NCBI GenBank assembly: GCA_036939755.1
Contig: JALLAZ010001188.1
Location: 1-22,045 of the forward strand
Source: Stephanodiscus triporus
Taxonomy: Eukaryota > Bacillariophyta > Thalassiosirophyceae > Thalassiosirales > Thalassiosiraceae
Reading direction: 5' to 3'
Length of the DNA: 22,045 bases
The notes under the pieces: generated by a model
Seen by the model: only the letters and a program-made list of their open reading frames with translations
The model's database searches: none
What the model was told of the DNA's origin: nothing
Part shown: positions 8,289 to 16,488 of the stretch, piece by piece
Numbering within the stretch: position 1 is the stretch's first letter
How the letters are laid out: every line of letters begins with the position of its first letter
Translations under genes and position numbers: made by a program

Positions 8289-10991
8289 ATCGGTCCTACC
8301 TTCTTTCGAGGGTCCAAGCCTATTGATGGCATATGGGCAACCTCTGACATTGAGATTGTCCATGCCTGCATAATGCCCGCAGGTTTTGGGGTGGGTGACC
8401 ATCGTTTATTTGTTGTGGACTTTAGAGAGGAAAGCCTGGTGGGCACTGCTCCGTTCCGAATCAAGCGGTTCGAATCCCGCCGTTTGAACACTAAGGTGTC
8501 AAGTGGTGCCACACAAAAGTATATACAGCGAATGGAGGAGCAGCTATCGCGGCACCGCCTCATAGAACGTCTTGGACGACTGTACACCACGTGTTCATCC
8601 CGTAGATCCTTTCAAAAGGGACTGAACAAGCTGGATAAGCAGAGTAGGGACATAATGCTTAATGCGGAGAAAAGGTGTCGAAAAATTAAATCAGGACGCA
8701 TTCCCTTCTCCCCGGAAGCTGCGCTATGGATCCGGAGAACACAGGTATACCGGTCGCTTCTTCGGTACCATAGGGGACTCATTCGTAATCGGGGCAACCT
8801 GAAACGCACAGCTCGACGGTGTGGAATTCGTAATTGCCTCTCGATTTCTATCGACGACATACTACAACGCTTGAAAGTATGTATCAGGCAGTGCGACTAT
8901 TTTCGAAAGCATGGAAAACAATTTCGGAGGAAGCATCTATATGAATGCCTGAGGACTGCGAAGGAAAAAGGGGATGATAAAAAGGAAAAGGAGATACTGG
9001 CTATCATCCAGCGCGAAAAGGACCGTGGCTTCTGGCGTCGAATTAACTATGTTATGGGGAAGCAACGTGGAGGATCAGTACGGAGGGTACTTACAGAAGA
9101 CGGGGAAGAAGAAGGAACGCTCATGGAGCATCAGACAGAAGAATCGGTCACGGAGGCTATCTTCAACAATATACACCGGAAACGCTTCTTCCTTGCTGAG
9201 GCGGCGCCAATCTGCTCCGGAGCACTCCGGGGTCAGTTTGGATACAACGCCACAACAAGAACAGCCAGGGCCATCCTAAATGGTACCTATGAATTCCCAC
9301 CCGATTTTGATCAGGCGACTAAGGAGATTCTTTTAGAATGTGCAAAGATAAGAGTCATGATTCCAATTGATTCCCTGAATATAATAATCACCAAAGAGGA
9401 ATGGAGGAGGCAGTGGAAGGGTCGAAGGGAGTCTACGTCATCGTCGGAATCCGGTCTGCATTTTGGGCATTATATTGCAGGAATAGACTCGGATCATATT
9501 TCCCACTTCCATGCTTTAAAGGCATCTCTTATTATTCGAAGAGGGGTCGTTCTAGATAGATGGGCACGGGGTCTGTCGGTTATGTTGGAAAAAATCTTCG
9601 GATGTGCGTTGGTAACTAAGCTTCGATCAATCCTCTTAATGGAAGCGGACTTCAACGCTACCAATAAGATTATTTACGGGCAACGAATGCTTCAACAAGC
9701 ACGAAAGTACAAGCTCGTACCGGAAGAAATCTACAGCGAGAAGAACCGCTTGGCAGATGACGGGACTCTTGCGAAAGTTATCTTTTATGACATCGTACGC
9801 CAGACGCGACGGCCAGCAGGGATAGGGGCGGTGGATGCTGATAATTGCTATGACAGAATAGCCCACCCAATCGCGTCGATGGTTTTCCAGTCCCTGGGTG
9901 TTCCAAAGGAAGCAGCAGCATCGATGTTATCCACTATCCAGGATATGAAATTTTTCCTTCGAACCGGATTTGGTGACTCAACAGCATATGCGGGCTCGGC
10001 AGATGGCAAGAAAACGCAAGGACTATGTCAAGGCAATGGCGCAGCCCCAGCGGGTTGGGGTGTTACCAGCATTGCAATGCTTCGGGCGCACAAAAGGAAG
10101 GGATACGGTGCTCACTTCCGCTGCCCGATCACAGAAAAGGAACATCACTCAGCGGGCTCGGTATTTGTCGACGACACTGATCTGGAGCAATTCAACATGA
10201 ATAAACTACAAACAGTAGAGGAAGTGCATGCCGAATTTCAGGAGAGCGTTCTAAATTGGGGAAAACTTTTGCTTGCGACCGGAGGGGCCCTGAAGCCCAT
10301 AAAATGCTTCTACCATTTGATATCATTCATTTGGCGGCAAGACGGTACATGGCGGTATGCAGACAATGTTGGAAGAGACGATCTTAAAATCAGGGTCCCC
10401 CTGGAGGACGGATCACTGGCAGATATAGATCATTTGCCGGTAACAACTCCCACCAAAACTCTCGGACAGATGACCTGCCCCACAGGCGGGAGCGACGGGG
10501 CGGTAGCACAGATGCGAGAGAAAGCTCGCGGATGGGTGGAGAAGGCCAGAGCCAGCAAGCTCAATAAGCGTATCCTTGTCTTTCTCCTGGACAAGCAATT
10601 CTGGCCGGGGGTCTCATTCGGAATCAGCAGCGTATGTGCCCCGTTCAGGGAGTTAGAGGAATGTCTAATGAAGATATATTACGATATGCTGCCGTTGTGT
10701 GGCATAAGGCGCTCGGTACGAAGGGAACTCCGACAAATGGACAGAGGTTTTTACGGAGTCGGTCTACCACACCCGGGGGTGGAATGCCTAGTCGCACAAT
10801 TGAACAAGCTACTCACACACTATGGGAGCAGCTCGAGTTTGGGTATTCAGATGCAGGTGTCAATGGAGATGCTGGTGATAGAAGGGGGAATATCTTTACA
10901 AATTCTATCAGAGTCCTTCGCCACCTACGGGAAGCGGGTAACGCACAGCTGGCTGAGATCAGTCTGGGAAAAGATTGATAAGTTTGGGTAA
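8283..10991 (+). CDS. ORF2, part 2: end of endonuclease and reverse transcriptase
   Basis: The frame resumes with KIGPTFFRGSKPIDGIWATS and the endonuclease His motif GDHRL. A long basic linker follows, then the reverse transcriptase. RT motifs in order are SGLHFGHYIAGID (9450-9490), RPAGIGAVDADNCYDRI with motif A Asp (about 9814-9860), QGLCQGNGAAPAGWG as motif B (10018-10062), and SVFVDDTDLEQF as motif C with the catalytic Asp pair (about 10155-10190). YVDD is replaced by FVDD-TD. The downstream TTPTKTLGQMTCPTGG is typical of the thumb-side region of these elements. The frame stops at TAA 10989-10991 but remains open in phase beyond it, so the stop interrupts rather than ends ORF2. It makes the cDNA at the nicked target. 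Confidence 0.9.
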   Translation, partial: KKIGPTFFRGSKPIDGIWATSDIEIVHACIMPAGFGVGDHRLFVVDFREESLVGTAPFRIKRFESRRLNTKVSSGATQKYIQRMEEQLSRHRLIERLGRLYTTCSSRRSFQKGLNKLDKQSRDIMLNAEKRCRKIKSGRIPFSPEAALWIRRTQVYRSLLRYHRGLIRNRGNLKRTARRCGIRNCLSISIDDILQRLKVCIRQCDYFRKHGKQFRRKHLYECLRTAKEKGDDKKEKEILAIIQREKDRGFWRRINYVMGKQRGGSVRRVLTEDGEEEGTLMEHQTEESVTEAIFNNIHRKRFFLAEAAPICSGALRGQFGYNATTRTARAILNGTYEFPPDFDQATKEILLECAKIRVMIPIDSLNIIITKEEWRRQWKGRRESTSSSESGLHFGHYIAGIDSDHISHFHALKASLIIRRGVVLDRWARGLSVMLEKIFGCALVTKLRSILLMEADFNATNKIIYGQRMLQQARKYKLVPEEIYSEKNRLADDGTLAKVIFYDIVRQTRRPAGIGAVDADNCYDRIAHPIASMVFQSLGVPKEAAASMLSTIQDMKFFLRTGFGDSTAYAGSADGKKTQGLCQGNGAAPAGWGVTSIAMLRAHKRKGYGAHFRCPITEKEHHSAGSVFVDDTDLEQFNMNKLQTVEEVHAEFQESVLNWGKLLLATGGALKPIKCFYHLISFIWRQDGTWRYADNVGRDDLKIRVPLEDGSLADIDHLPVTTPTKTLGQMTCPTGGSDGAVAQMREKARGWVEKARASKLNKRILVFLLDKQFWPGVSFGISSVCAPFRELEECLMKIYYDMLPLCGIRRSVRRELRQMDRGFYGVGLPHPGVECLVAQLNKLLTHYGSSSSLGIQMQVSMEMLVIEGGISLQILSESFATYGKRVTHSWLRSVWEKIDKFG

Positions 10992-13145
10992 AGGGTGGAA
11001 ATCCGAGAGCTTCCACTCCGGTCCCCAAGAGAGAATGATGGGTGGATCATGCAGGCCTTTGCTAGTCAGGGGATCACCGAAGATGAGCTGCTCCGGTTGA
11101 ATCGGGTCCGGTGCCATCAACAAGTCATATTCATATCAGATGTCTTTGATGCTAGCGGGAGAGCAGTGGACAGAAAATATCTCCGACCTCGGGCTCTGGA
11201 AGAAACATGGTCTACCCTGATCTTTCCTCAAGAGCGTCCACCACGCAGGGATTTTAAACTGTGGCAGCAGGCAGTTTTACTACTGGCGCCAAGAGGACGC
11301 CCAGACAGGAGACTAGGACGGCTGCTAACCAAGGGGCATAAGATATGGCCTTGGCGATATGACATCGACAACGGTGAGCTATATCACATGAAGGGTGCGG
11401 TTATGGACATTTACACACCAACAGCAGGGTGTACACGCCGAACAAACAAATGGCGATGCACGGTACTAGATGCCCACAGAAGAGAATCGGGTATGATATG
11501 CTCGGTCAGGGAGGAGGGGAACGGAACGATATCTATTATATGCTTCACGGACCCTCCGGCAGCAGTCACTCCCCCGTCGGACTTCTGGGAAGTTCTGGAT
11601 AGATGGCAACGGCGATGGATGTGGGAGAATCTCACTTGGGTTGGGGATGACAACTGGCTGGCAGCAGCGATTGCGGATGGTACGTGTATTGCGGTCACGG
11701 ATGGGTCCTACATGAAAGACCTTTATCCGAACGTCCAATCAGCTGCGGTCGTCCTAGAGTGTACCAGAGGTAGGGGGCGCATGTGGTGCTCGTTTACTGA
11801 AACCTCTGCAGTTGCGTGCAGCTATCGAGGGGAGCTTCTCGGTCTCATGGCAATTCACCTCATCCTCTTGGCAATAAATGAGGTGAATCCTAGGCTGGAG
11901 GGCTCCGTGCATATTTTCTCGGACTGCCTTGGAGCATTGGATAAGGTGAAGAACCTACCTCCTTCCCGCATACCATCGGGATTGGCTCATTCGGACGTGC
12001 TCAAGAATATCTTGGTGAACTGCAGTGACCTCTCCTTTGAGCGTGTCTACTCTCACGTGAAGGCGCATCAGGATGATGTCATAGCTTATCAGGATCTCAC
12101 GCGCCCAGCTCAACTGAACGTAAATATGGACTCATACGCTAAACAAGCTCTTTGGGATCTTCAGGCAACACAGCAGCCCACTCAGCAGGCCTTTCCCTTG
12201 GAACCAGTGTGTGTTTTTGCGGGAACTACAAAAATAACGGCAGATTCTGGACAGGCATCGAGGTACTGGGCACACCGGAGTTTGGCGCGAACGGTGTTTT
12301 CTCAATTGGATATTCTCTACCACACCTCCTTTGATAAAGTCGATTGGGAGATGGTGTATCAAACGCTTCATGAGGTCCCGCGCCTTTTCCAACAATGGGC
12401 TAGCAAGCAGGTAATGGGCATTGCAGGAACTATGGAATGGGATAAGTCGGAGGTGCGGATGTGCCCCAGTTGTTTTCAGGAGAGGGACACCTGCGCACAT
12501 GTGCTGTATTGTGATAACGCGGGCAGGGTAGAGACCTTTCGACACACCATAGATCTAGTGGAGGGATGGATGGAAGAGTCAGACACTGACCCTACGTTGC
12601 AAGACTGTATTGCGGAGTTCGCCCTCGGCCGGGGAGGACGCACGATGGTGGAGATTTGCACAGGTCTGGATGAAAGGTATCAACAAATGGCGGCGGACCA
12701 GGATGCGATAGGCTGGAGGAGATTTATGGAAGGTATGGTGTGTACGAAAATAAAACAAATTCAAACCTTATATCATCTTCGGATAGGAACAAGGATGACG
12801 CCAGATCGATGGGTCAAAGGACTAATAGTGAAGTTGCTGGAGGTAACCCACGGTCAGTGGCTTTATCGTAATGTGCAACTCCATGATTCAGTGGCAGGCA
12901 CGCAAGCTACTCTTCGGAAAGAGGAAATCCGGCAGGAAATAGAGGACCAGATGGAGATGGGATCCGAAGGCTTGCTTGAGGAAGATCGATGGATGATGGA
13001 GGTGAATTTGGGGGACCCAGAGACTCGCTCAGGGGAGCAGGAGGAATATTGGCTACTAGCCATACGTGCGGCAAGGGAGGCAGCGACATTGACGAGGCAA
13101 TTGACGCGACACGCAAGGGCGGATCTGATGGGAGAAGGGCACTAA
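10992..13145 (+). CDS. ORF2, part 3: RNase H domain and zinc finger
   Basis: This is in phase with the RT part and separated from it only by the TAA at 10989-10991. It has no ATG at its start, so it is the C-terminal portion of the same polyprotein. After a linker (RENDGWIMQAF, LNRVRCHQQV) comes an RNase H fold: AVTDGSYM with the first Asp (about 11692-11715), SYRGELLGL with the Glu (11821-11850), IFSDCLGAL with the Asp (11914-11940), YSHVKAHQDD with the His (12049-12078) and NMDSYAK with the last Asp (12124-12144). A zinc finger follows, CPSC then HVLYC (12461-12511), as in other LINEs with a downstream RNase H. The end is acidic and charged. All RNase H catalytic residues appear intact, so decay of this copy is slight. 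Confidence 0.88.
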   Translation, partial: RVEIRELPLRSPRENDGWIMQAFASQGITEDELLRLNRVRCHQQVIFISDVFDASGRAVDRKYLRPRALEETWSTLIFPQERPPRRDFKLWQQAVLLLAPRGRPDRRLGRLLTKGHKIWPWRYDIDNGELYHMKGAVMDIYTPTAGCTRRTNKWRCTVLDAHRRESGMICSVREEGNGTISIICFTDPPAAVTPPSDFWEVLDRWQRRWMWENLTWVGDDNWLAAAIADGTCIAVTDGSYMKDLYPNVQSAAVVLECTRGRGRMWCSFTETSAVACSYRGELLGLMAIHLILLAINEVNPRLEGSVHIFSDCLGALDKVKNLPPSRIPSGLAHSDVLKNILVNCSDLSFERVYSHVKAHQDDVIAYQDLTRPAQLNVNMDSYAKQALWDLQATQQPTQQAFPLEPVCVFAGTTKITADSGQASRYWAHRSLARTVFSQLDILYHTSFDKVDWEMVYQTLHEVPRLFQQWASKQVMGIAGTMEWDKSEVRMCPSCFQERDTCAHVLYCDNAGRVETFRHTIDLVEGWMEESDTDPTLQDCIAEFALGRGGRTMVEICTGLDERYQQMAADQDAIGWRRFMEGMVCTKIKQIQTLYHLRIGTRMTPDRWVKGLIVKLLEVTHGQWLYRNVQLHDSVAGTQATLRKEEIRQEIEDQMEMGSEGLLEEDRWMMEVNLGDPETRSGEQEEYWLLAIRAAREAATLTRQLTRHARADLMGEGH

Positions 13146-13350
13146 AATCTCTGTTCTGTAAATCCCTGTGAAAACAGGGTTGGATGGCTTTTAGTAGCCA
13201 ATCTTACCGGGGATAATAATCCTCGAAGGGGAGATGTCCTCTCTCTAGCGGTTCCGACTGCAGCGCTGTTTGGTTAACGAGCCCTCGGCGTATGAAGACT
13301 CCAGTGTGGTGAAAAAGGTCTAGGTAGTACTAAGCAGTTACCTAATTTCT
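13146..13350 (+). other. Hairpin-rich 3' UTR of the retrotransposon
   Basis: Consecutive small hairpins are visible. CCCTGT-GAAA-ACAGGG (13164-13179) has a GNRA tetraloop. TGGCT-TTTAGT-AGCCA lies near 13184-13199. CGGGGAT-AATA-ATCCTCG lies near 13209-13226. TAGGTA and TACCTA (13321-13326, 13339-13344) are further arms. Such structures are often what a LINE reverse transcriptase recognises at the 3' end of its RNA. The tract is followed by a TTGTAT-rich stretch (13353-13376). Confidence 0.5.
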
Positions 13351-13561
13351 TAAGTTGTATTGTATATTGTATTGGTATCTAACCACAAGCGCAGGCATGA
13401 GCGAGTGCTCAGAACTCAGAACACAAACATAACATCCCTTCCCGCCACCGGACGACGCTGCCGACTCGTCCTCTCCTCCTCCACGCCCGTCGCTGAAATA
13501 AAGGACGTTGCCGCCGTAGCCACTGAGTGTGATGATAAAGTAGCTCTTTGGCTGCTTTAGC
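13351..13561 (+). promoter_or_regulatory. Junction and upstream region of the cyclo-ligase gene
   Basis: This stretch holds the likely retroelement 3' boundary (a TTGTAT-rich run at 13353-13376) and then the promoter and 5' UTR of the folate gene. No TATA box is obvious. A non-ATG open frame up to 13560 is not considered a gene. Confidence 0.3.
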
Positions 13562-14749
13562 ATGCGCAGTTCGTCCTCGGCAACCACTCTTTTCATCGCC
13601 AACATCGCCTCCTTGATTTCATCCGTCGCCGCTAAGACCGCGAACCAGCAGCACCAGCCCCTCAGCGTCGTTTCTACCGCGACGTTCCTGCATCGTCGCG
13701 ATCATCATCATCGTCATCGTAATCTTCGTCGCCATCATCATCGCATCCCTCGCGATTGTCGCAATCGGCAACACCGAGCCGGGATCGTTCGTCCGTCGGC
13801 CATCGAATCATCGTCGTCGAGAATCGGTGGCGGCATCGGCATCGGCCGAATGAGTTCCGACACAGCGTCGTCATCAGCGGCGGACGGAGACGACGCGACC
13901 GCGCTCCTGCGTCAACGGAAACAATCCCTGCGGAATCTGATACGCTCTCGGATGAAATCGGCGTACCCGCGCGACGAGGCCGGCGGGCAGTCGTCGCGGC
14001 TGCTGTCGTCCGAGTCCGACCTCGTCTTCTCCCGCCTCTTCTCCCTCCCCCAGTACTCGCTCGCCAGGTCCGTGGGATTCTTCCTGTCGATGCCGCACGG
14101 GGAGATACGCACGGATCGCGCGATACGGAGGATGATCGCATCGCCGCGCGGCGGCGGCGGGGGGGACGGCGACACCGGCACCGAGAGGAAGGTCCTGTAC
14201 GTCCCGAGGGTGGGATTGGACTTCGAGGGTCGCGACATGGACATGGTCCGATGCGACGACGTCGGGACCGCGACTGCCCCGACGACGGACGACGACGGCA
14301 GCGAGAAGATGTTCTATCACGACTGGCCTCGTAACAGGTGGGGAATACCGGAGCCCCCGCCTTCGACGACGACGTCCGCGACCGCCGAGGTGGCCATGCC
14401 AGGGGACATCGACATCCTCGTCGTGCCGGGACTAGCGTTCGACGTCGACGGCAGTCGATTGGGGCAGGGGAAGGGATATTACGATCGGTTCATCGCCAGG
14501 ATGAGGGCGGACGACCGCCGCGCGGGCGGCGAGGGAGACGACGCCCGCGTCACGTGGAAGAGGCCGCTGCTCGTGGGGGTGTGCCTTGAGGAGCAATTCC
14601 TGGACGAGGCGCCACACGGCGTCGATTTGGGCCACCGTGGCGGCGGATACCCTCGTGGTGGAATTATTCCCGTTTCCGATCACGATTACGTCATGGACAT
14701 CGTGCTCACCCCATCCAGGACTTTAATCTTGCGCAACGTCCAATCCTGA
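13562..14749 (+). CDS. MTHFS: 5-formyltetrahydrofolate cyclo-ligase (5,10-methenyl-THF synthetase)
   Basis: The enzyme converts 5-formyl-THF to 5,10-methenyl-THF using ATP, returning stored folate to one-carbon metabolism. Signatures are a basic N-terminal helix (RQRKQSLRNLIRSRMKS, about residues 117-133), SVGFFLSMPHGEIRTDRAI, WGIPEPPP near residue 260, DILVVPGLAFD followed by GQGKGYYDRF (about residues 290-312, the nucleotide and substrate loop), and PVSDHDYVMDIVLTPS near the end. The frame is intronless and runs from ATG 13562. M97 (13850) is the start that would give a usual core enzyme of about 300 aa. The extra 96 residues begin with a Ser-rich, weakly hydrophobic segment and a His/Arg-rich stretch, which suggests an organelle presequence but could be untranslated. 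Gly/Asp-rich inserts lengthen the core loops. The coding region is GC-rich, unlike its flanks. Confidence 0.93.
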   Translation: MRSSSSATTLFIANIASLISSVAAKTANQQHQPLSVVSTATFLHRRDHHHRHRNLRRHHHRIPRDCRNRQHRAGIVRPSAIESSSSRIGGGIGIGRMSSDTASSSAADGDDATALLRQRKQSLRNLIRSRMKSAYPRDEAGGQSSRLLSSESDLVFSRLFSLPQYSLARSVGFFLSMPHGEIRTDRAIRRMIASPRGGGGGDGDTGTERKVLYVPRVGLDFEGRDMDMVRCDDVGTATAPTTDDDGSEKMFYHDWPRNRWGIPEPPPSTTTSATAEVAMPGDIDILVVPGLAFDVDGSRLGQGKGYYDRFIARMRADDRRAGGEGDDARVTWKRPLLVGVCLEEQFLDEAPHGVDLGHRGGGYPRGGIIPVSDHDYVMDIVLTPSRTLILRNVQS

Positions 14750-15178
14750 TGGTTGGACAATCAATGATACCGGCGAGGACCCTGACGGGCAAGCGCATAG
14801 TGAGAGCATGGGAATGATGTAGGAGGATAATAAATTGAAGACAGTATTACGTCATCATGTTAGAAATACACCGAGAGTGTCAGTTTCAATGAAAAAATCA
14901 TACAAGTGTGATGCATTCGCAAATATCACCCTTTATTCATAGAGTTCAGGCCTCGGGCTATGATTCATCAGCGATTGCCCGTCGCTCGAAACCTGGCATT
15001 TTTACCTGCCAAACTCACCTCCCAAATCATTTTTCACATTGCAGAGGGAAATCGCTCCAAAAAATCAAAAGCAATGCAATCACAATTCACTATGAATCTT
15101 TTACTACATCTAATTCACTATGAATCTTTTACTACATCTCTTCAGGTTTCTTATCATGACAAGGAGGTCACACTCCAC
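14750..15178. other. Convergent 3' intergenic region
   Basis: This spacer lies between the stop of the folate gene and that of the homeobox gene. It holds a possible plus-strand AATAAA (14829-14834), about 80 bp after the folate stop. A minus-strand AATAAA (TTTATT near 14932) lies about 245 bp beyond the homeobox stop. It also holds a perfect tandem 28-bp duplication. No gene is seen. Confidence 0.4.
15084..15139. repeat. Perfect tandem duplication, 2 x 28 bp
   Basis: The unit at 15084-15111 (beginning aattcactatgaatc and ending actacatct) is repeated without change at 15112-15139. It lies in the probable 3' UTR of the homeobox gene. Confidence 0.95.
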
Positions 15179-16184
15179 TTACACTGCAACGACATTATCC
15201 GCTGATGCTTTTTGATGCTTGCTGTCCAGCAGCTCGTCGGGTTGGACCTCTTCTGCAGCAACGAGGCTGCCATAAAAATTCTGCGAAAATTCATCAAGTG
15301 GCAGTGGAGCCACAGGATCAGCTGTAGGTGCAGACTCGGCAAACAAGCCTTGGTCAACAAAATCTGCACTGTATGAAATTCCAGAATCATTTATTGTATC
15401 AGAAGCTGGGGTATAAACAGCGGCAGTGGCAAGCAAAGCTGGAGAAAGAGAATCAGACTTGCCCAAACCATACTGCGCCCTCAGCTTGTCCATCTTGGGC
15501 TTCCAGTACCGCTTTCGATTATTGGAAAACCAGCATGTCAACTGCTTCTTGTCAATGCCAGTTGCAGCTATGATCTCGGCCTTCTCTTCCTCAGTTGGGT
15601 ATGGATTTTGGAAATGCTCAGGGCTCATCATCCATGATTTAAGATAATCAATGACATCGGGGGCCAGTGTGTTACCCATTGCAGCTTCTACAACATCGCA
15701 CCTTGCGGGCACAAATGAAAAAGAAGGAAATAATATGTAGCGATAAGGTTTCGAGAATTCTGGTGACGGGAACAATCTTCGATTTCTTTCTCACGCACTT
15801 TCCCAACTTCTCCATCTCGGGTTTCCAGTACCTCTTTCTGTTATTGGAAAACCAGCATGTCAGCTGTTTGCTGGAGATGCCGGTATCCTTGATTATCTTG
15901 TCCTTGTCTTCCTCTTCGTAACAAATATTTACAACATAGTCACAAAGAGGGATGAATGGAGTATTGGTGGGGGGAAACGCGGAAAGAGGTAGAGGTTGAG
16001 GAGGTAAATGATTTTGGGATACCGACCCCATTCAAAACTGCAATGAAAGTCGATGTTGCATTCACTCACCACTGGGGTACGGGTGATTGACGTGTTCTGG
16101 CGAAAACATCCATGATCGCAGATATTCGATTGTGGGAGTCGGAAGCTTATCGGCGCTGCCGATCTTCCGTTTCTTCGACATCAT
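15179..16184 (-). CDS. Tandem double TALE homeodomain transcription factor
   Basis: This is a nuclear DNA-binding protein of about 250 aa in three exons (16184-16070, 15913-15799, 15701-15179). The introns of 156 and 97 bp have GT-AG ends and the phases agree. The exon lengths sum to 753 nt, an intact frame with stop. After a KKRK basic tract, homeodomain 1 (about residues 17-76) reads IEYLRSWMFSPEH, PYPSEEDK, then KQLTCWFSNNRKRYWKP. Homeodomain 2 (about residues 92-151) reads IDYLKSWMMSPEHFQ, PYPTEEEK and the same recognition-helix segment. The PYP loop marks the three-residue TALE insertion. Only about 20 residues separate the domains. The C-terminal 100 residues are acidic and Ser/Ala-rich, a plausible activation region. 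The gene diverges from the M16 protease gene across 304 bp. The start could also be the second ATG at 16181. Targets are unknown. Confidence 0.85.
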
Positions 16185-16488
16185 TGAGGTCGGCGGGAAA
16201 AATCGATTGGACTGATCGATGATGCGATGATCGTGATCGGTGATGAGTGGGTTGGACTCAACCCATGGTGGTGGTCACAACTCTCTCTACCGGTTGATTT
16301 TAGATACATGAGATGTCACTCTACTCCTCTTTCCGAAGTTCCTGGAGTTCCCGCGCACAAAATATACTAGGAATTCCCGCCAAAACAAGCATAAAATTAC
16401 TTACTCTACTTTTATTATTTACATACTCTACCATTATGTAACTCTTGATAACATTCCTAAAAAAACAAAAAACGCAACGAACAATGCC
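16185..16488. promoter_or_regulatory. Divergent promoter region, homeobox / M16 protease
   Basis: The 304 bp between two divergent start codons must hold both promoters and 5' UTRs. It contains a run of overlapping GATCG/GATG motifs (16202-16246) and a 7-bp inverted repeat, TGGGTTG-GACT-CAACCCA (16248-16265). No clear TATA box is seen. Confidence 0.5.

Larger units (their letters stand above)
4773..13350 (+). mobile_element. Non-LTR retrotransposon (LINE) with APE endonuclease, RT and RNase H
   Basis: The element is autonomous in layout: ORF1 (4773-7142), then an ORF2 encoding AP-endonuclease-like, reverse transcriptase, RNase H and CCHC-type zinc-finger domains (about 7115-13145), then a hairpin-rich 3' UTR. 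The EN-RT-RH order is that of I-clade-like and algal LINEs with a downstream RNase H. No LTRs, integrase or protease are seen. ORF2 has a +1 frame break near 8286-8289 and an in-frame TAA at 10989-10991, so this copy is probably inactive unless those are sequence errors. The ends are unsettled. The 5' boundary may include the 392-bp repeats. The 3' end may lie at the TTGTAT-rich stretch near 13353-13376. No poly(A) tail is visible, and the only candidate target-site duplication is a weak 10-bp match. Confidence 0.9.

Noticed and set aside
13360..13560. Open frame of 66 codons before the folate gene
   Set aside because: It starts at a non-ATG codon, ends just before the gene and has no recognisable content; treated as UTR.
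13674..14334. Overlapping long frames on both strands within the folate gene
   Set aside because: They are Arg/Asp-rich shadows of a GC-rich gene, while the main frame carries every enzyme motif.
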